From: Filosporella fistucella
Taxonomy: Eukaryota; Ascomycota; Leotiomycetes; Helotiales
Assembly: GCA_030077755.1 (NCBI GenBank)
Contig: JAQJZZ010000001.1
Coordinates: 1,178,001 to 1,242,000 of the forward strand
DNA length: 64,000 nucleotides
Direction: 5' to 3'
Part shown: one piece after another, positions 12,477 through 22,200 of the stretch
How positions within the stretch are numbered: the first letter of the stretch is position 1
Layout of the letters: every line of letters begins with the position of its first letter
The notes under the pieces: model-generated
The model's database searches: none
What the model was told of the DNA's origin: nothing
The model's input: the letters and a program-made list of their open reading frames with translations, nothing else
Made by a program: the position numbers and the translations under genes

Positions 12477-13832
12477 TTATTCTACATGTAGACTTTCCAC
12501 CCTCTTTGATTTTGACCCTACATCCAGAATGATGATACCGAGTATCCATGCATTCGTTAAGAAGAACAGAACGCTAGCAGCCCACAGGCCAGGCACGAAA
12601 GTGCTTTGACCTAGGAACTCTAATTGAAAGCCTTGTTGTAACCAGAGAGCTTGGGTTGAGACCCACAGAGAGGCTGCTCCAAGACCGATATACTTCCGCG
12701 AAAGTAGAGTCGACGTTGGAAGATAAAATGGTAAGAAGACCATATACCAGAGAAAGTACTAAGTAAATTCAGTTATAAATATGGTTGAGATAGGTAGATT
12801 CAGATTACCTGACTCGTGCACACTTTGTTGAATGATACGAATGCAAAGGTCTGGGCAAGCATGGTTGATGGGAGGTCCTTCTTAGCCAGCACAAGCGGGA
12901 TTGCGAATGCCGAGAGGAAAAGTTGAGGGAGAAAAGCCAAGGACTCGAAACTGAATGACGATATACTCGGAGCAGCAGAGGACATGTAAAGGAGGGTATT
13001 ATAAGGCGAGAAATTGTGACGGTGGTCGATACGGGTGACATGGTGCAGATATGTATGCTGGAGGAATGGCCAGCCGTAGCTATGAGAATTAGTAGGGAGA
13101 TAAGATGGGGTGAAACACATACATTGAGTACATCAGAGCATTTAAAGTCAGAAATGTCATCAGACTCGTCAGAGTTAACATAATTCGAGGTCCGTTGCAA
13201 AACGATTTTACTAAAGTCCAGCTGTCGGGGTTGCTTCGTTTTGGTTGGATATTACCGATATGCTCATCATCTAACCACCAGATTATGGAGGGAGCATATA
13301 TAAAAGGATAGATCTTGAAATGTACTCCTAGCCCTAGGAGGATTCCAGCGATGAAGATCTTCCGTTTTGTAATTCCCCAGAGAAGAGCAATAACCATTAC
13401 TCCAAGCAATCCTTCCGAACTTCCCCTGGTGCTGATAGTCGCGACCATCGGATTCAACAACCAGATACTGGCAAATTTTAATGCCCTCTCCAAGGACATA
13501 TTGTTAGAACTTTGTAAAACCATGACAATCAACCATCCGGCCACAATATCCCCGATGGCAAAGAGTACTTTGCCAAAGGAAAACCACGTGTTTGACCAAG
13601 TCGTGGGAAGCAGCATCCACGCCAGTAAAGGGGTGTACCGGTAGGTCTCTCTATCATACGGCGAATAGCCGTGGGCCGCGAAACGCGCAGCATCGGTAAA
13701 GACATAATAATCAATATCGGTGTATTTCATGGGCGAGTTGGCATCTTGCCATAGCCCGTAGAAGAACAAGCCTACTCTCAGGGCAATGGCTGAGGTAAAG
13801 ACGCGAAAGGGGCTTGAAAAAAAGCTGGGCAT
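12477..13832 (-). CDS. GPI14: GPI mannosyltransferase 1 catalytic subunit (PIG-M / Gpi14)
   Basis: ER membrane alpha-1,4-mannosyltransferase that adds the first mannose to the GPI anchor from dolichol-phosphate mannose (GT50 family). Exons are 13832-13123, 13079-12809 and 12758-12477, giving 420 aa, the usual length. The luminal DxD-type catalytic motif is KYTDIDYYVFTDAARF near residue 40. The family signature HHVTRIDHRHNFSPYNT lies in exon 2, and multiple hydrophobic helices span the chain. The start is the ATG before PSFFSS; an in-frame extension to 13895 has only a TTG. The partner PIG-X/Pbn1 is not in the window. It is divergent from the TRAX gene, with 369 bp between them. Confidence 0.93.
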
Positions 13833-14201
13833 GGTGAGAACAGGACAGATGCCAGTTGGTGAGGATTGAGAACGTAGGTTATTGTGGAAAAACAAAATAT
13901 GGCATTGCAGGTAAAATGAGTGGATGCGGGATGCTGAGTTCAGAAATCATCCGGCGATGTGAGGTGGTTTGGGTGATGATGGTTGTTTTCAAATTTATAA
14001 TATGGTAATCGGGTTGTCGGGCTTCAGTAGATGCAGCGAAACTTCCACCTCATAGGTAAAATATCAAATGCCCCTGTCCCGCAACCAAACTCTTCATTAC
14101 CCCTCCACTCCACTTCCACCTTGACACCCAAACTCATTTGCCTGCTGGTGTTGAACCTCACTCTATTGTGAGGCTCAACACAAGATCACCCTCCGGAGCC
14201 T
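13833..14201. promoter_or_regulatory. Bidirectional promoter region, GPI14 / TRAX
   Basis: The only space between two divergent genes, so it must hold both promoters. It contains no open frame of note. No specific factor site was identified. Confidence 0.5.
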
Positions 14202-15172
14202 ATGTCAGAACTTACAGCAGTACGAGAAATGCCGGGCGTAAAAAGAAACCATGATGGAGCTGAAAAAGTGAAGACTGCGACCAGAGGAAAAGAGGCAAGC
14301 TCTTCGGTTTTCATGCCGATGTTCGAGACGTTTCGCGATGAGTTAGATGAGCATCATGACCGACGAGAGCGCATTATCAAGGCATCGAGAGATATCACAG
14401 CAGCGAGTAAGAAGATGTCAGTGTCTATCTCTCGAAGTTCGTGCATTAGCTGACCTAAACAGTATCTTCACGTTACAGAGGTATGCATCTCACGTGTTGT
14501 GTTCCCTTGCCAATCATAGATAGTATCCGCAGACGGTGCTGACGGTTACTTTGCATCAGAATGCGCGCCCTGAAGAGTGAAATTTCTCCTCCCATGGCTA
14601 AAGATATCTCTGAAAGATATGCAACGATTCAGACTCAATTTACTACAATCGTCCCCGATCTTGCTGGAATCAACGCCTGGAGGTATCAACGACAAATCTC
14701 GGGTGGTATTCAGGAGTATATGGAAGCCATCTCTTTTGAGCACTATCTTCGCCACCAAAGCCTGATTACCCTTGAGGAAGCTGCTGAAACTCTGCCGGAT
14801 GGCATTGACCTGACCGGAGATGACTATGTTTTAGGACTATTTGATTTGGTGGGGGAGCTGATGCGGTTTGCAATTACAACAATGGCTACTACGGGATCAC
14901 TACCTGGATCAAAGGCTAGCGAAGATTCTATTGAGGAGCGTGACGTCCTGATGGATCTCAGAATGCTCCGCACAAGTTTTCAGGCACTAGATACTACTTC
15001 CTGTGGGGGTACTGGGTTGGGGAAGGATGTGGAGAAGAAGATGGAGGTTATGAAGACGTGTGTAGAGAAGGTTGAGACAGCTGTGTATGGATTGATCATT
15101 CGAGGCAGAGAGCGACCAAAAGGATGGGTTCCAGACCTCACCGATGACAGAGCACCGGTAGAGAGTTATTAA
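14202..15172 (+). CDS. Translin-family protein, TRAX-like (C3PO subunit)
   Basis: Predicted 281-aa translin-associated factor X homologue, a partner and ribonuclease subunit of the translin/TRAX octamer (C3PO), which degrades small RNA and tRNA processing fragments in fungi. Exons are 14202-14416, 14463-14480 and 14560-15172. The middle exon is only 18 nt. With it the junction reads KKIIFTLQRMRALKSE, matching the conserved translin helix; without it the frame breaks. The conserved acidic pair of the TRAX active site is visible in GIQEYMEAISFEHYL. A long all-helical domain follows (LFDLVGELMRFAITTMA). The N-terminal 40 residues are basic and may hold a nuclear signal. No translin gene is seen in this window. 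Confidence 0.88.
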
Positions 15173-15831
15173 AAGAGCGAAGAAGGGCTTGCGGAGAAAG
15201 TTGGTATTGTATTGCAAGGTACAGCTGAGTATAATGTCCTAGGGCTTGCTCGTGTGGGGGTTATTCTCTTCAATGCCATGTGAAATGCATTCAATTGACA
15301 ACCAAATAATGCCGCATCTGCTCAGCTGACAGGGCCGTACAGGCAAAGAAATGTATGGCTTTTGCTTGTCTAGGTACCTAACCAGGCCAGGCTATGTCTG
15401 GTTTCTGCGAGAAGGAAGTCGCTCGTACTTGTACAGTACCACAAATCTAAAGGGCATCAACCGATCACAACATCGTAGTATTGGACCTGGGTATGGCAAA
15501 TGTCTTATATTCATCTCGAATTCGATGTTCTTTACCGTCACATGAGCCGCAGGCTTTCACAACTCAAAGTGAGCGGGATTCCAGAATGAGACATCCCTCA
15601 TCCCACCGCCATGTTTGCACCCCAGTGTCGGGCCGCTAGGCTTGATTTCGACTCTTCCGAACCCTGGAGCGGACCTCCACCTTCAAGCCACACACCTTAA
15701 ACCTTGCTTTTGATCTAAGGCTGGTCAATAAATTAATTGTTACATGGTCGACCTCCCACTTCTCTAACCATCCATCTACTCATCTTTCCCTCCGTGTCGT
15801 CGTCTTCTGGGTGGAATCGACAATTGCAATC
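15173..15831. other. Intergenic region between TRAX and Mpv17 genes
   Basis: No gene seen. Contains an exact CTAGGTACCT at 15370-15379. The last 100 bases are C/T-rich leader sequence for the next gene. Confidence 0.5.
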
Positions 15832-16484
15832 ATGTTGCGATGGTGCGCAACCCATATCATATTTTCCCATTTTTATCAATGCCCAGCGCATGACCAGACT
15901 GACCGTCCTGCAGGTATCAAATGAAGCTGGCCTCGCGCCCAATCCTGACGCAGAGCATCACCACAGCTATCTTGTTTGCAACGGGAGATACCATGGCACA
16001 GCAATTGGTTGAGAAGAAGGGTTTCAAGAACCACGACATTGCTCGTTCAGGTCGCATGGCATTGTACGGTGGAGGTGAGCATCAATTACTTCTGTGCTAC
16101 TGGCACTGTTACACCGCTGATGTGAATTTTCTTCCAGCTGTATTCGGTCCTGCTGCCACGACCTGGTTCAAGTTCTTGCAGAATAAGGTCGTGTTAAAGA
16201 ACAAGAATGCCGAAATCCTAGCACGAGTCGCATGCGATCAAACTTTCTTTGCCAGCACAAACTTGTTCTGCTTCTTGAGCAGCATGGCTATAATGGAGGG
16301 TACCGATCCTAAGGAGAAGCTGGACAAGAGCTACTGGACCGCTCTGCAGAGCAATTGGATGGTGTGGCCGTTTATCCAAATTGTCAACTTCAAATTCGTT
16401 CCTCTGCAGCACCGGGTTCTACTCGTTAACGTCATTTCTCTGGGATGGAACTGCTACCTAAGCATGATCAACAACAAGAAATAG
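15832..16484 (+). CDS. Mpv17/PMP22 family membrane protein (Sym1-like)
   Basis: Predicted 172-aa integral membrane protein of the Mpv17 family. Yeast Sym1 and human MPV17 are in the mitochondrial inner membrane and help preserve mtDNA and metabolite exchange under stress. Exons are 15832-15842, 15914-16074 and 16138-16484. The first coding exon is only 11 nt (ATG TTG CGA TG) and, joined to exon 2, gives MLRWYQMKLASRPILTQS, the family N-terminus. An annotator starting at the internal ATG at 15921 would lose six residues. The signature region WMVWPFIQIVNFKFVPLQHR and the ending SLGWNCYLSMINN are intact, and length is normal for the family. Several weak hydrophobic helices are visible, as expected. 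Confidence 0.93.
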
Positions 16485-17287
16485 GAACACATGGCATTCG
16501 AACATAACTTATTGGGGAGAATTTTTTTTTTTTTTTTGGCTAGGGATACTACACTGGCTCATCACTGAAGTTGCATTTTCTACGGATCATTGCATAGAAG
16601 TTAGACATGGCGTTTGGGCGTTTTGGGGAGATACCTCAACATCTTGAGATCTTCTTTGTCACAAAATTGAAAAGAAATATTTGCAGGCTATTCCGCCTGG
16701 AACAACATTTTTATACAAACCTCCATCTCTGAGTGCGTGATGGACTTTCAATCGGTCTGATATACATCGTCGGACCCGATAGCCACATTTATACGACGAA
16801 CTCTTTATCCCAACCGGTAGAATCTTCTAACTCACTTGTTGTTTAGATCTGACCTCAGGGTAGGAAACATTGCGGGGATCATGGAAAGTCAGGGTCGCTT
16901 TGTTTCAGGCTGAACGAAACCGAGGGCAGAAGCACAGAACTTCCTTGAGATGTGGTCGGGTCTTCAGACAGAAACTGCATGGCCGGCCCTTTTGGTCGCA
17001 TCGGTATCTGTTCCCAGTCCCAGTAACTTCATTAGGCGATTATAATTGGGGTGCATCCAGAACGATTCGAGGTACCGTCAACCGGGAATCTGGCATTGCC
17101 AGGTATTCCGTGGAGCAATTCCGCAAAGCAATCCGAAACAGTCACAAGACTTTGAAGGGATGCCATCCAGAGTTCCAAAGAAGGGGATTGAACTGAATTG
17201 CATTATGTTGATCGGGTTTTGGAATCATGGTTTTGTAGCTGAGCTTGCGCACGCACATGTGTTGTATGGCATTGGGCAAAAAAGTAC
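16485..17287. other. Intergenic, including a poly-T run
   Basis: Begins with the Mpv17 3' UTR, which has an uninterrupted run of about 15 T residues near 16523-16538. Open frames at 16870-17196 and 17046-17492 have no recognisable protein features and are treated as chance. Confidence 0.5.
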
Positions 17288-17503
17288 TCAAGATTGCCGG
17301 GATATCGATGCCGTTCCGTCACCATTACTAGGCTCTCCAATGGTGCCGGTAGTTTCATCAAAACCCTCCGGCCTAGAACTTGAGCTTGAGCTACGGCCAG
17401 CCAGATCTAAACCAAAGGCTAATAACACCAGCACAACTCCCAACCCAATAAACCATCGAACATTCGTCACCCGTTCTACCTCCGTCAAGTGACGGGATGA
17501 CAT
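17288..17503 (-). CDS. Possible small single-pass membrane protein
   Basis: A 71-codon frame starting with ATG. It encodes a short charged N-terminus (SSRHLTEVERVTNVR), one convincing hydrophobic segment (WFIGLGVVLVLLAFGLDLAG, about residues 18-37) and a Ser/Gly-rich tail. I do not recognise the family. The charged-then-hydrophobic layout resembles small mitochondrial or ER membrane proteins. A second frame on the same strand just upstream (17707-17519, Trp/Lys-rich) has no clear splice link to it. Low confidence that this is translated. Confidence 0.25.
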   Translation of the reverse strand: MSSRHLTEVERVTNVRWFIGLGVVLVLLAFGLDLAGRSSSSSSRPEGFDETTGTIGEPSNGDGTASISRQS

Positions 17504-17975
17504 AAAGCATAGCTCGCTTTATTTCATCATGGAATCTAGTCTTCCCTTAGTCCACCCCTTTGGCATCCGGCCTTTCGTACTACTCGGCTTCATGGATGAT
17601 ATATCTTCCTTAACCGCATCCTCCCTGTCTCGCCACCAGCTTTCTTCCCATTCTTTGCATTCAATGGTCGAAGGCCGAGTTGGCTTTGTTTTATGATTAT
17701 AATTCATCCAATAATCAATCGATTGAAACGTCTCACGACTGCTAGCACGCTCGTTGTGCTAACCTGGAGACCCTGAACGACTCATGCCGTTTCATCTCCA
17801 GAGGCCACAATAGCGTTATAGTATGTGTCTTTTTGGGGCTCAGTATTTCTTATAGCCAGGAAGCAGCTCTTATTCTGACCCACGCCGATTTTTCTTCTCT
17901 TTTTCCGATGTCAACACTGACTAGGATTTGAGCATCCACTCCTCCCCACGATAATCCGAGAGAGATCCGCTCACG
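17504..17975. other. Intergenic region upstream of the membrane-protein gene
   Basis: Contains the 62-codon minus-strand frame 17707-17519 (EEWWRDRED-type charged composition), for which I have no supporting evidence. The C/T-rich stretch from about 17880 is probably the leader of the next gene. Confidence 0.4.
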
Positions 17976-18926
17976 ATGACGGCTACCAGCGATGATGGAA
18001 CCGATAATACTTCCGCCGTGTTCACAGCACGAGATTCGACTATTCCCCCAGAAGTGGAACCTTACGAGAAGCTTGCTCAGAAAAATCCAAAGCCGATGGA
18101 CCATCTGGCTATCACCATTGGGCCCCCTATGATAGTTCTCTTCGATATTGTCGTACCGTGCATCATCTACTATGTCTGGTACGACAACAATGTGGATAAT
18201 TGGAAGGCGGACTGCCAACGTTCCAACAACAACCCATGTACGATACCCAAGCCAGAATACAACGATAAGATTCTGGGATATGCCGTCATATCCTTTGGTT
18301 TCGGAGAGCTGTACATCCTAATTGCACGAGTTGCTCGACTCGTAATGCACCGCGACGAATGTGCTCCTCTCCTCTCCCGCTCCAGAATGGAGCTCGATGC
18401 CACATCTTGGGTATACGCAGTTTCCATGATCTGCGCCTTGATCCCCTTCGTCGTTGGCTCTGTCCTCGAAATCCCCCAGCTATATCTCTACGGCCCGGGC
18501 TTCCTAATGGGCTTTCTCGGCATCATAATGCTCATTACCCTCATCCCATTCAAAATTCCTTATGGCATTAATTCCCATGCTAGAGGCACTCGGATGAGAC
18601 CATTCATCTACTATGCAGCAGAAGATTTCATTGCTGTGGATGGCTTGCAAGATAGAGAGTTTCGAGTACGCTACAATGCACGGTACGACGAATCCAAGGG
18701 GTTTCGACGAATGTTTGTAATCCTGACTCTATGGTGGATTGCCGGCGTTCTCATTTACCTTGGATGTTTGTCAGCTATCATCTGGAAATTGGCATTCCAC
18801 CACGCTTTTGGATCGTCGCTTGGAGTTCTCTTTGCTTATATTCTCATATGGGCCATCGTGTCCTATTACTGGGTGCAATTCGACATGAGTAGACAGAAGA
18901 AGGAACGTTCGGTTGTGAAATGTTAG
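17976..18926 (+). CDS. Uncharacterised multi-pass membrane protein
   Basis: Single-exon 316-aa protein with about six or seven predicted transmembrane helices: roughly residues 44-68 (MIVLFDIVVPCIIYYVWY), 98-118, 142-162, 168-190, 246-268 and 276-298. The 45-residue N-terminus is hydrophilic and acidic. Conserved-looking loop motifs include RMRPFIYYAAEDFIAVDG and GFRRMFV. I recognise the general type (a fungal-specific membrane family found in many Pezizomycotina) but know no function and see no transporter or enzyme signature. There is no signal peptide. Codon use is like that of its neighbours. Confidence 0.8.
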   Translation: MTATSDDGTDNTSAVFTARDSTIPPEVEPYEKLAQKNPKPMDHLAITIGPPMIVLFDIVVPCIIYYVWYDNNVDNWKADCQRSNNNPCTIPKPEYNDKILGYAVISFGFGELYILIARVARLVMHRDECAPLLSRSRMELDATSWVYAVSMICALIPFVVGSVLEIPQLYLYGPGFLMGFLGIIMLITLIPFKIPYGINSHARGTRMRPFIYYAAEDFIAVDGLQDREFRVRYNARYDESKGFRRMFVILTLWWIAGVLIYLGCLSAIIWKLAFHHAFGSSLGVLFAYILIWAIVSYYWVQFDMSRQKKERSVVKC

Positions 18927-19287
18927 TGTATGTGGATGGAGAAAGTGGTGTAATTAATGAAATGGGGATCCAAGGCGGAAAGGGAATGGCTTCCGGTGGT
19001 AAGAGTCGAGCTGTTTGAAAGGTGGGTTTTCAGGTACTTAGGCTGTACATAATGATACAAAAATAAGGTCATTCTGGCCAGAAGTTGAAGGCATTGGTCT
19101 CTGCTCAGTGCAAAACAAAAGAGTCATCAGAATCGAATAGCGGTCAAATATTCAGAATTGATCTAGGTCTTGTTCGCATATAAGGTGACCACTAAGTCAG
19201 CGATTCGTAAATCATTAATGTCTAAGGCTCTTATAAGAATTCCTGACACGTGATGAGACGTGCTCGAGATATCAGCAGTTTCTTCCA
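18927..19287. other. Convergent intergenic region
   Basis: Between the membrane-protein gene and the FAB1 3' end. No frame with protein features is seen; presumably both 3' UTRs. Confidence 0.5.
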
Positions 19288-22200
19288 TCAGTGCGGCTCG
19301 CTCCTGCCTTTGTCACCCGTCTCAATCCTGACTTCCCTTGGAGATCTCTGCTGTTCGGGCAATTGATGCCAGCTATTTGGAGCTAAAGGCACTGTCAGTA
19401 AGGTCGTGTAAATGTGAAGGGAGCCATACCTTGGAGAATGTATCGATTCATAGCTTCCCGGAACCGGCTTTTATATTCCTGTGAGTTGTAAATAAGTGCG
19501 ACGACCACAAAAGTACAAGGACTAACCTTAGGCGAGGTAACGGTTGGGCGGTTACGGCCACCACCAGCAAATCCTCTGTCTAAACCAAAGTTAGCCAACT
19601 ATGTATAGAGCTGTGGAAGGTTAACTTGCCTTTAATCCAGGATTCGAGTTTTTTATCCTAAAAATCGTAAGCGAAAATATATTACAGAATCTTATACAAC
19701 TTACCCAGGTATAAGTACGGACAACATCGATGATACCCACAACGAGCTCCTTCCTAGCCTGTTCATTGTCAATAACTGTATGGCCTCGGAACAAGATTTG
19801 TACGTACTTCATCAACAGCTACCATCAAAGAATAGTCCATTACATCATTTCTCTGTAGGAACAGCGTATCATTGAAGATAGCCGCTCTGAGGAGACGCTT
19901 AGAATGCTTCGAATCGTCAGTACACTGAACCTTTTCGATGTGATATTAGGGCAATTACCTCGCGTGCAAACAGCGGTGACTCGTAAATAAATTCAACCAT
20001 ATTCTCGTCAAGTAGAACCTCGTTTTGCTCCCCGGTAGATTGTATCTTCCGATTCCGCATTGATCCTTTGAGGTCAAATATTCGTGTTGGAGAGCGGTCG
20101 TAGAATAGATTCTCCATTACTAAGACATCCCACTTGATTTCTGTGCCCGTGACTGGATTTTTGATGATAATCTGGTAGAAGCCAAGCATTTTGGCAATAA
20201 CAGTCGGCAAATCATGGAAGAGGGCCTCCGCCATAATGTTAAAGTATGCAGGAGCAAACTTCAGGAATGCCTGAGTTTCGATGGGTGAAAGAGATTTGAG
20301 CACCAATCTATCGTCCAAAGTCTTCAGAAATACAGACTTCGTTTTCCCGCCTTTGGAGTCCCATTTCAGACAACGCGAGAGAGACTCAACAATACGGTCA
20401 GAAACACCGCATTTTCGACGCACAGCATCAAACTGTTCAGCAAAGAAAATTTTGCACTGCATCCGAGCAGAGCCATCAACAAAAGAATATGCAAGATGAG
20501 TTCCGGTAGCTCGAAGTAACGATGTCTCAACCTCCGCTTGATCCAGGCCGTCATCACACATGTCAGAAGATTCACCTGGTAGTGCTGGAGATCGATGCTC
20601 TTTTCTTCCATTGGCTTGACCTTGACTACGGATGTCTTGAAGCTTTTCCCTATAGTCCTGAGTCTGCAGCGTAAAAGCTATCAGTGAGCTTGGCTCGTCT
20701 TCTCGTACGATGACATCCACATCCACGAATATATGGTCGCCTGCGTTTATGGGGTATTCGAGAGGCGTCCAACCACTGGCCGAACGTTCCGCCCAGAAAT
20801 TCGTCAGCATTTTCATCAAACTGGACTTTTCATGCTTTGGTATTTCCAGAGGCAACTCAGTATTCGGTTTCCCAACCCCGAGTGATGCAGCTATCTCGGC
20901 AGCACCTGGGATTATATCATCGAGCAGGGAATGTTCAGCGTCACTCGGGCCGCCATCATCATCTGAACCAGTTTGGCTGACGTTTTGTTGATTATCGTCC
21001 GTCTCTGCCTCCGTTGCTGTTTCATCGGCCACTGTTGCTGTATCAGTAGGAGAGTGTGTCTCGTCACCGGCGGGAGTCTCGCCAGTGTTGAGCTGTGCTA
21101 GACCATCGACAACGTTCGTGGGTTCCGTATTCGGATGTGTGTGTTCAACTCGGGACAGCTCTTCATCGCTTGGGCCACGCTCTTCGACTGCCTCGTTCAC
21201 GTCTTTATAGACTTCCACTACAGATCTTGAGGATGCCTTTGGGAACGCTCTCGATTGTGTGACTTTAGCAGCACGTTGTTTTTTATCACGTAGGCGTTCC
21301 TTCTCGAATTCTCTACTCAATTGCTCGAAATGCTTAGCAAGGGTCGAGACCTTGGAATCTTTGCGCTTCGTGTGCACTGATCGAGGTATCAAAGAATGAC
21401 CTGGTTTGCGGTTACCTTTCATGGTGCCGAGCCCGAATCTCTCGGCAAGCTTCTTGTCTGTTGGCTTCAGAGGTTCAGTAGACACTGATTTGAGCCCTTC
21501 TAACGGCTGTGAGAAGATATCACTGGGGTTTTGTTCATTCTGTTTTACAAGGTGCCTATTGCTTGGGTGGATACGACGAAGAGTCCCTGCGGGTTGTGAC
21601 TGGGTTCTGTTCAGTGGGGGGGAGGTGGCCGAGCCAGCTCTTCTGACGACACCACGCTCAGTTGGACGAGGAATTCCTGACACTTCCGAGTGACTGCTCG
21701 ATGGTTCTCCTGGAGGCGGCTGGGCTTTGCGCAACTGTTCAACCTTTTCAGAAAGGGTTGATTCTATGGCAGGTTCTGAAATATCACCTCCGGGCAGGTC
21801 ATGATCCGGAAGGAGGGTGGAAAATGGGAGGTCTGTGGATGGAATATCGACGGGCGCTGTCAGTTGGGAATCGATTTGTTTGGACACTGCCAAATCCAGA
21901 TGATCAATGCCTTCACGGTCGACATCTAAAGCCTCCAGCTGGGCCTGAGGCAAATCAACTGCCGCGTCGGTGTCTGCAGGTGTGCTTGTGTTGATGGATT
22001 TCTCCTCAACGACTGACGTTAAGGTTTCACGACCCTCTTCTGCTGATATGTTCGAAGGATTTCGAGTCAACTCGAGCGATGCATTGGGGGACTTTTCGTC
22101 CAAGTCAGAAGTAACATCCGCACCGTCTGCCGGGACCAAGGATGTTGTTGACTCATCGCGATCGATGAACATCTTCTTTAATTGAAGGGCAGCAAGTCTT

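Noticed and set aside
16870..17492. Two overlapping plus-strand frames of 108 and 148 codons
   Set aside because: Different phases of the same DNA, no domain, no conserved-looking segments.
17519..17707. 62-codon minus-strand frame upstream of the possible small membrane protein
   Set aside because: No recognisable family and no splice signal connecting it to the next frame; kept only as a note in the spacer entry.
21662..21994. 110-codon plus-strand frame opposite FAB1
   Set aside because: Antisense to the FAB1 linker region; composition mirrors the Ser/Thr-rich coding strand.
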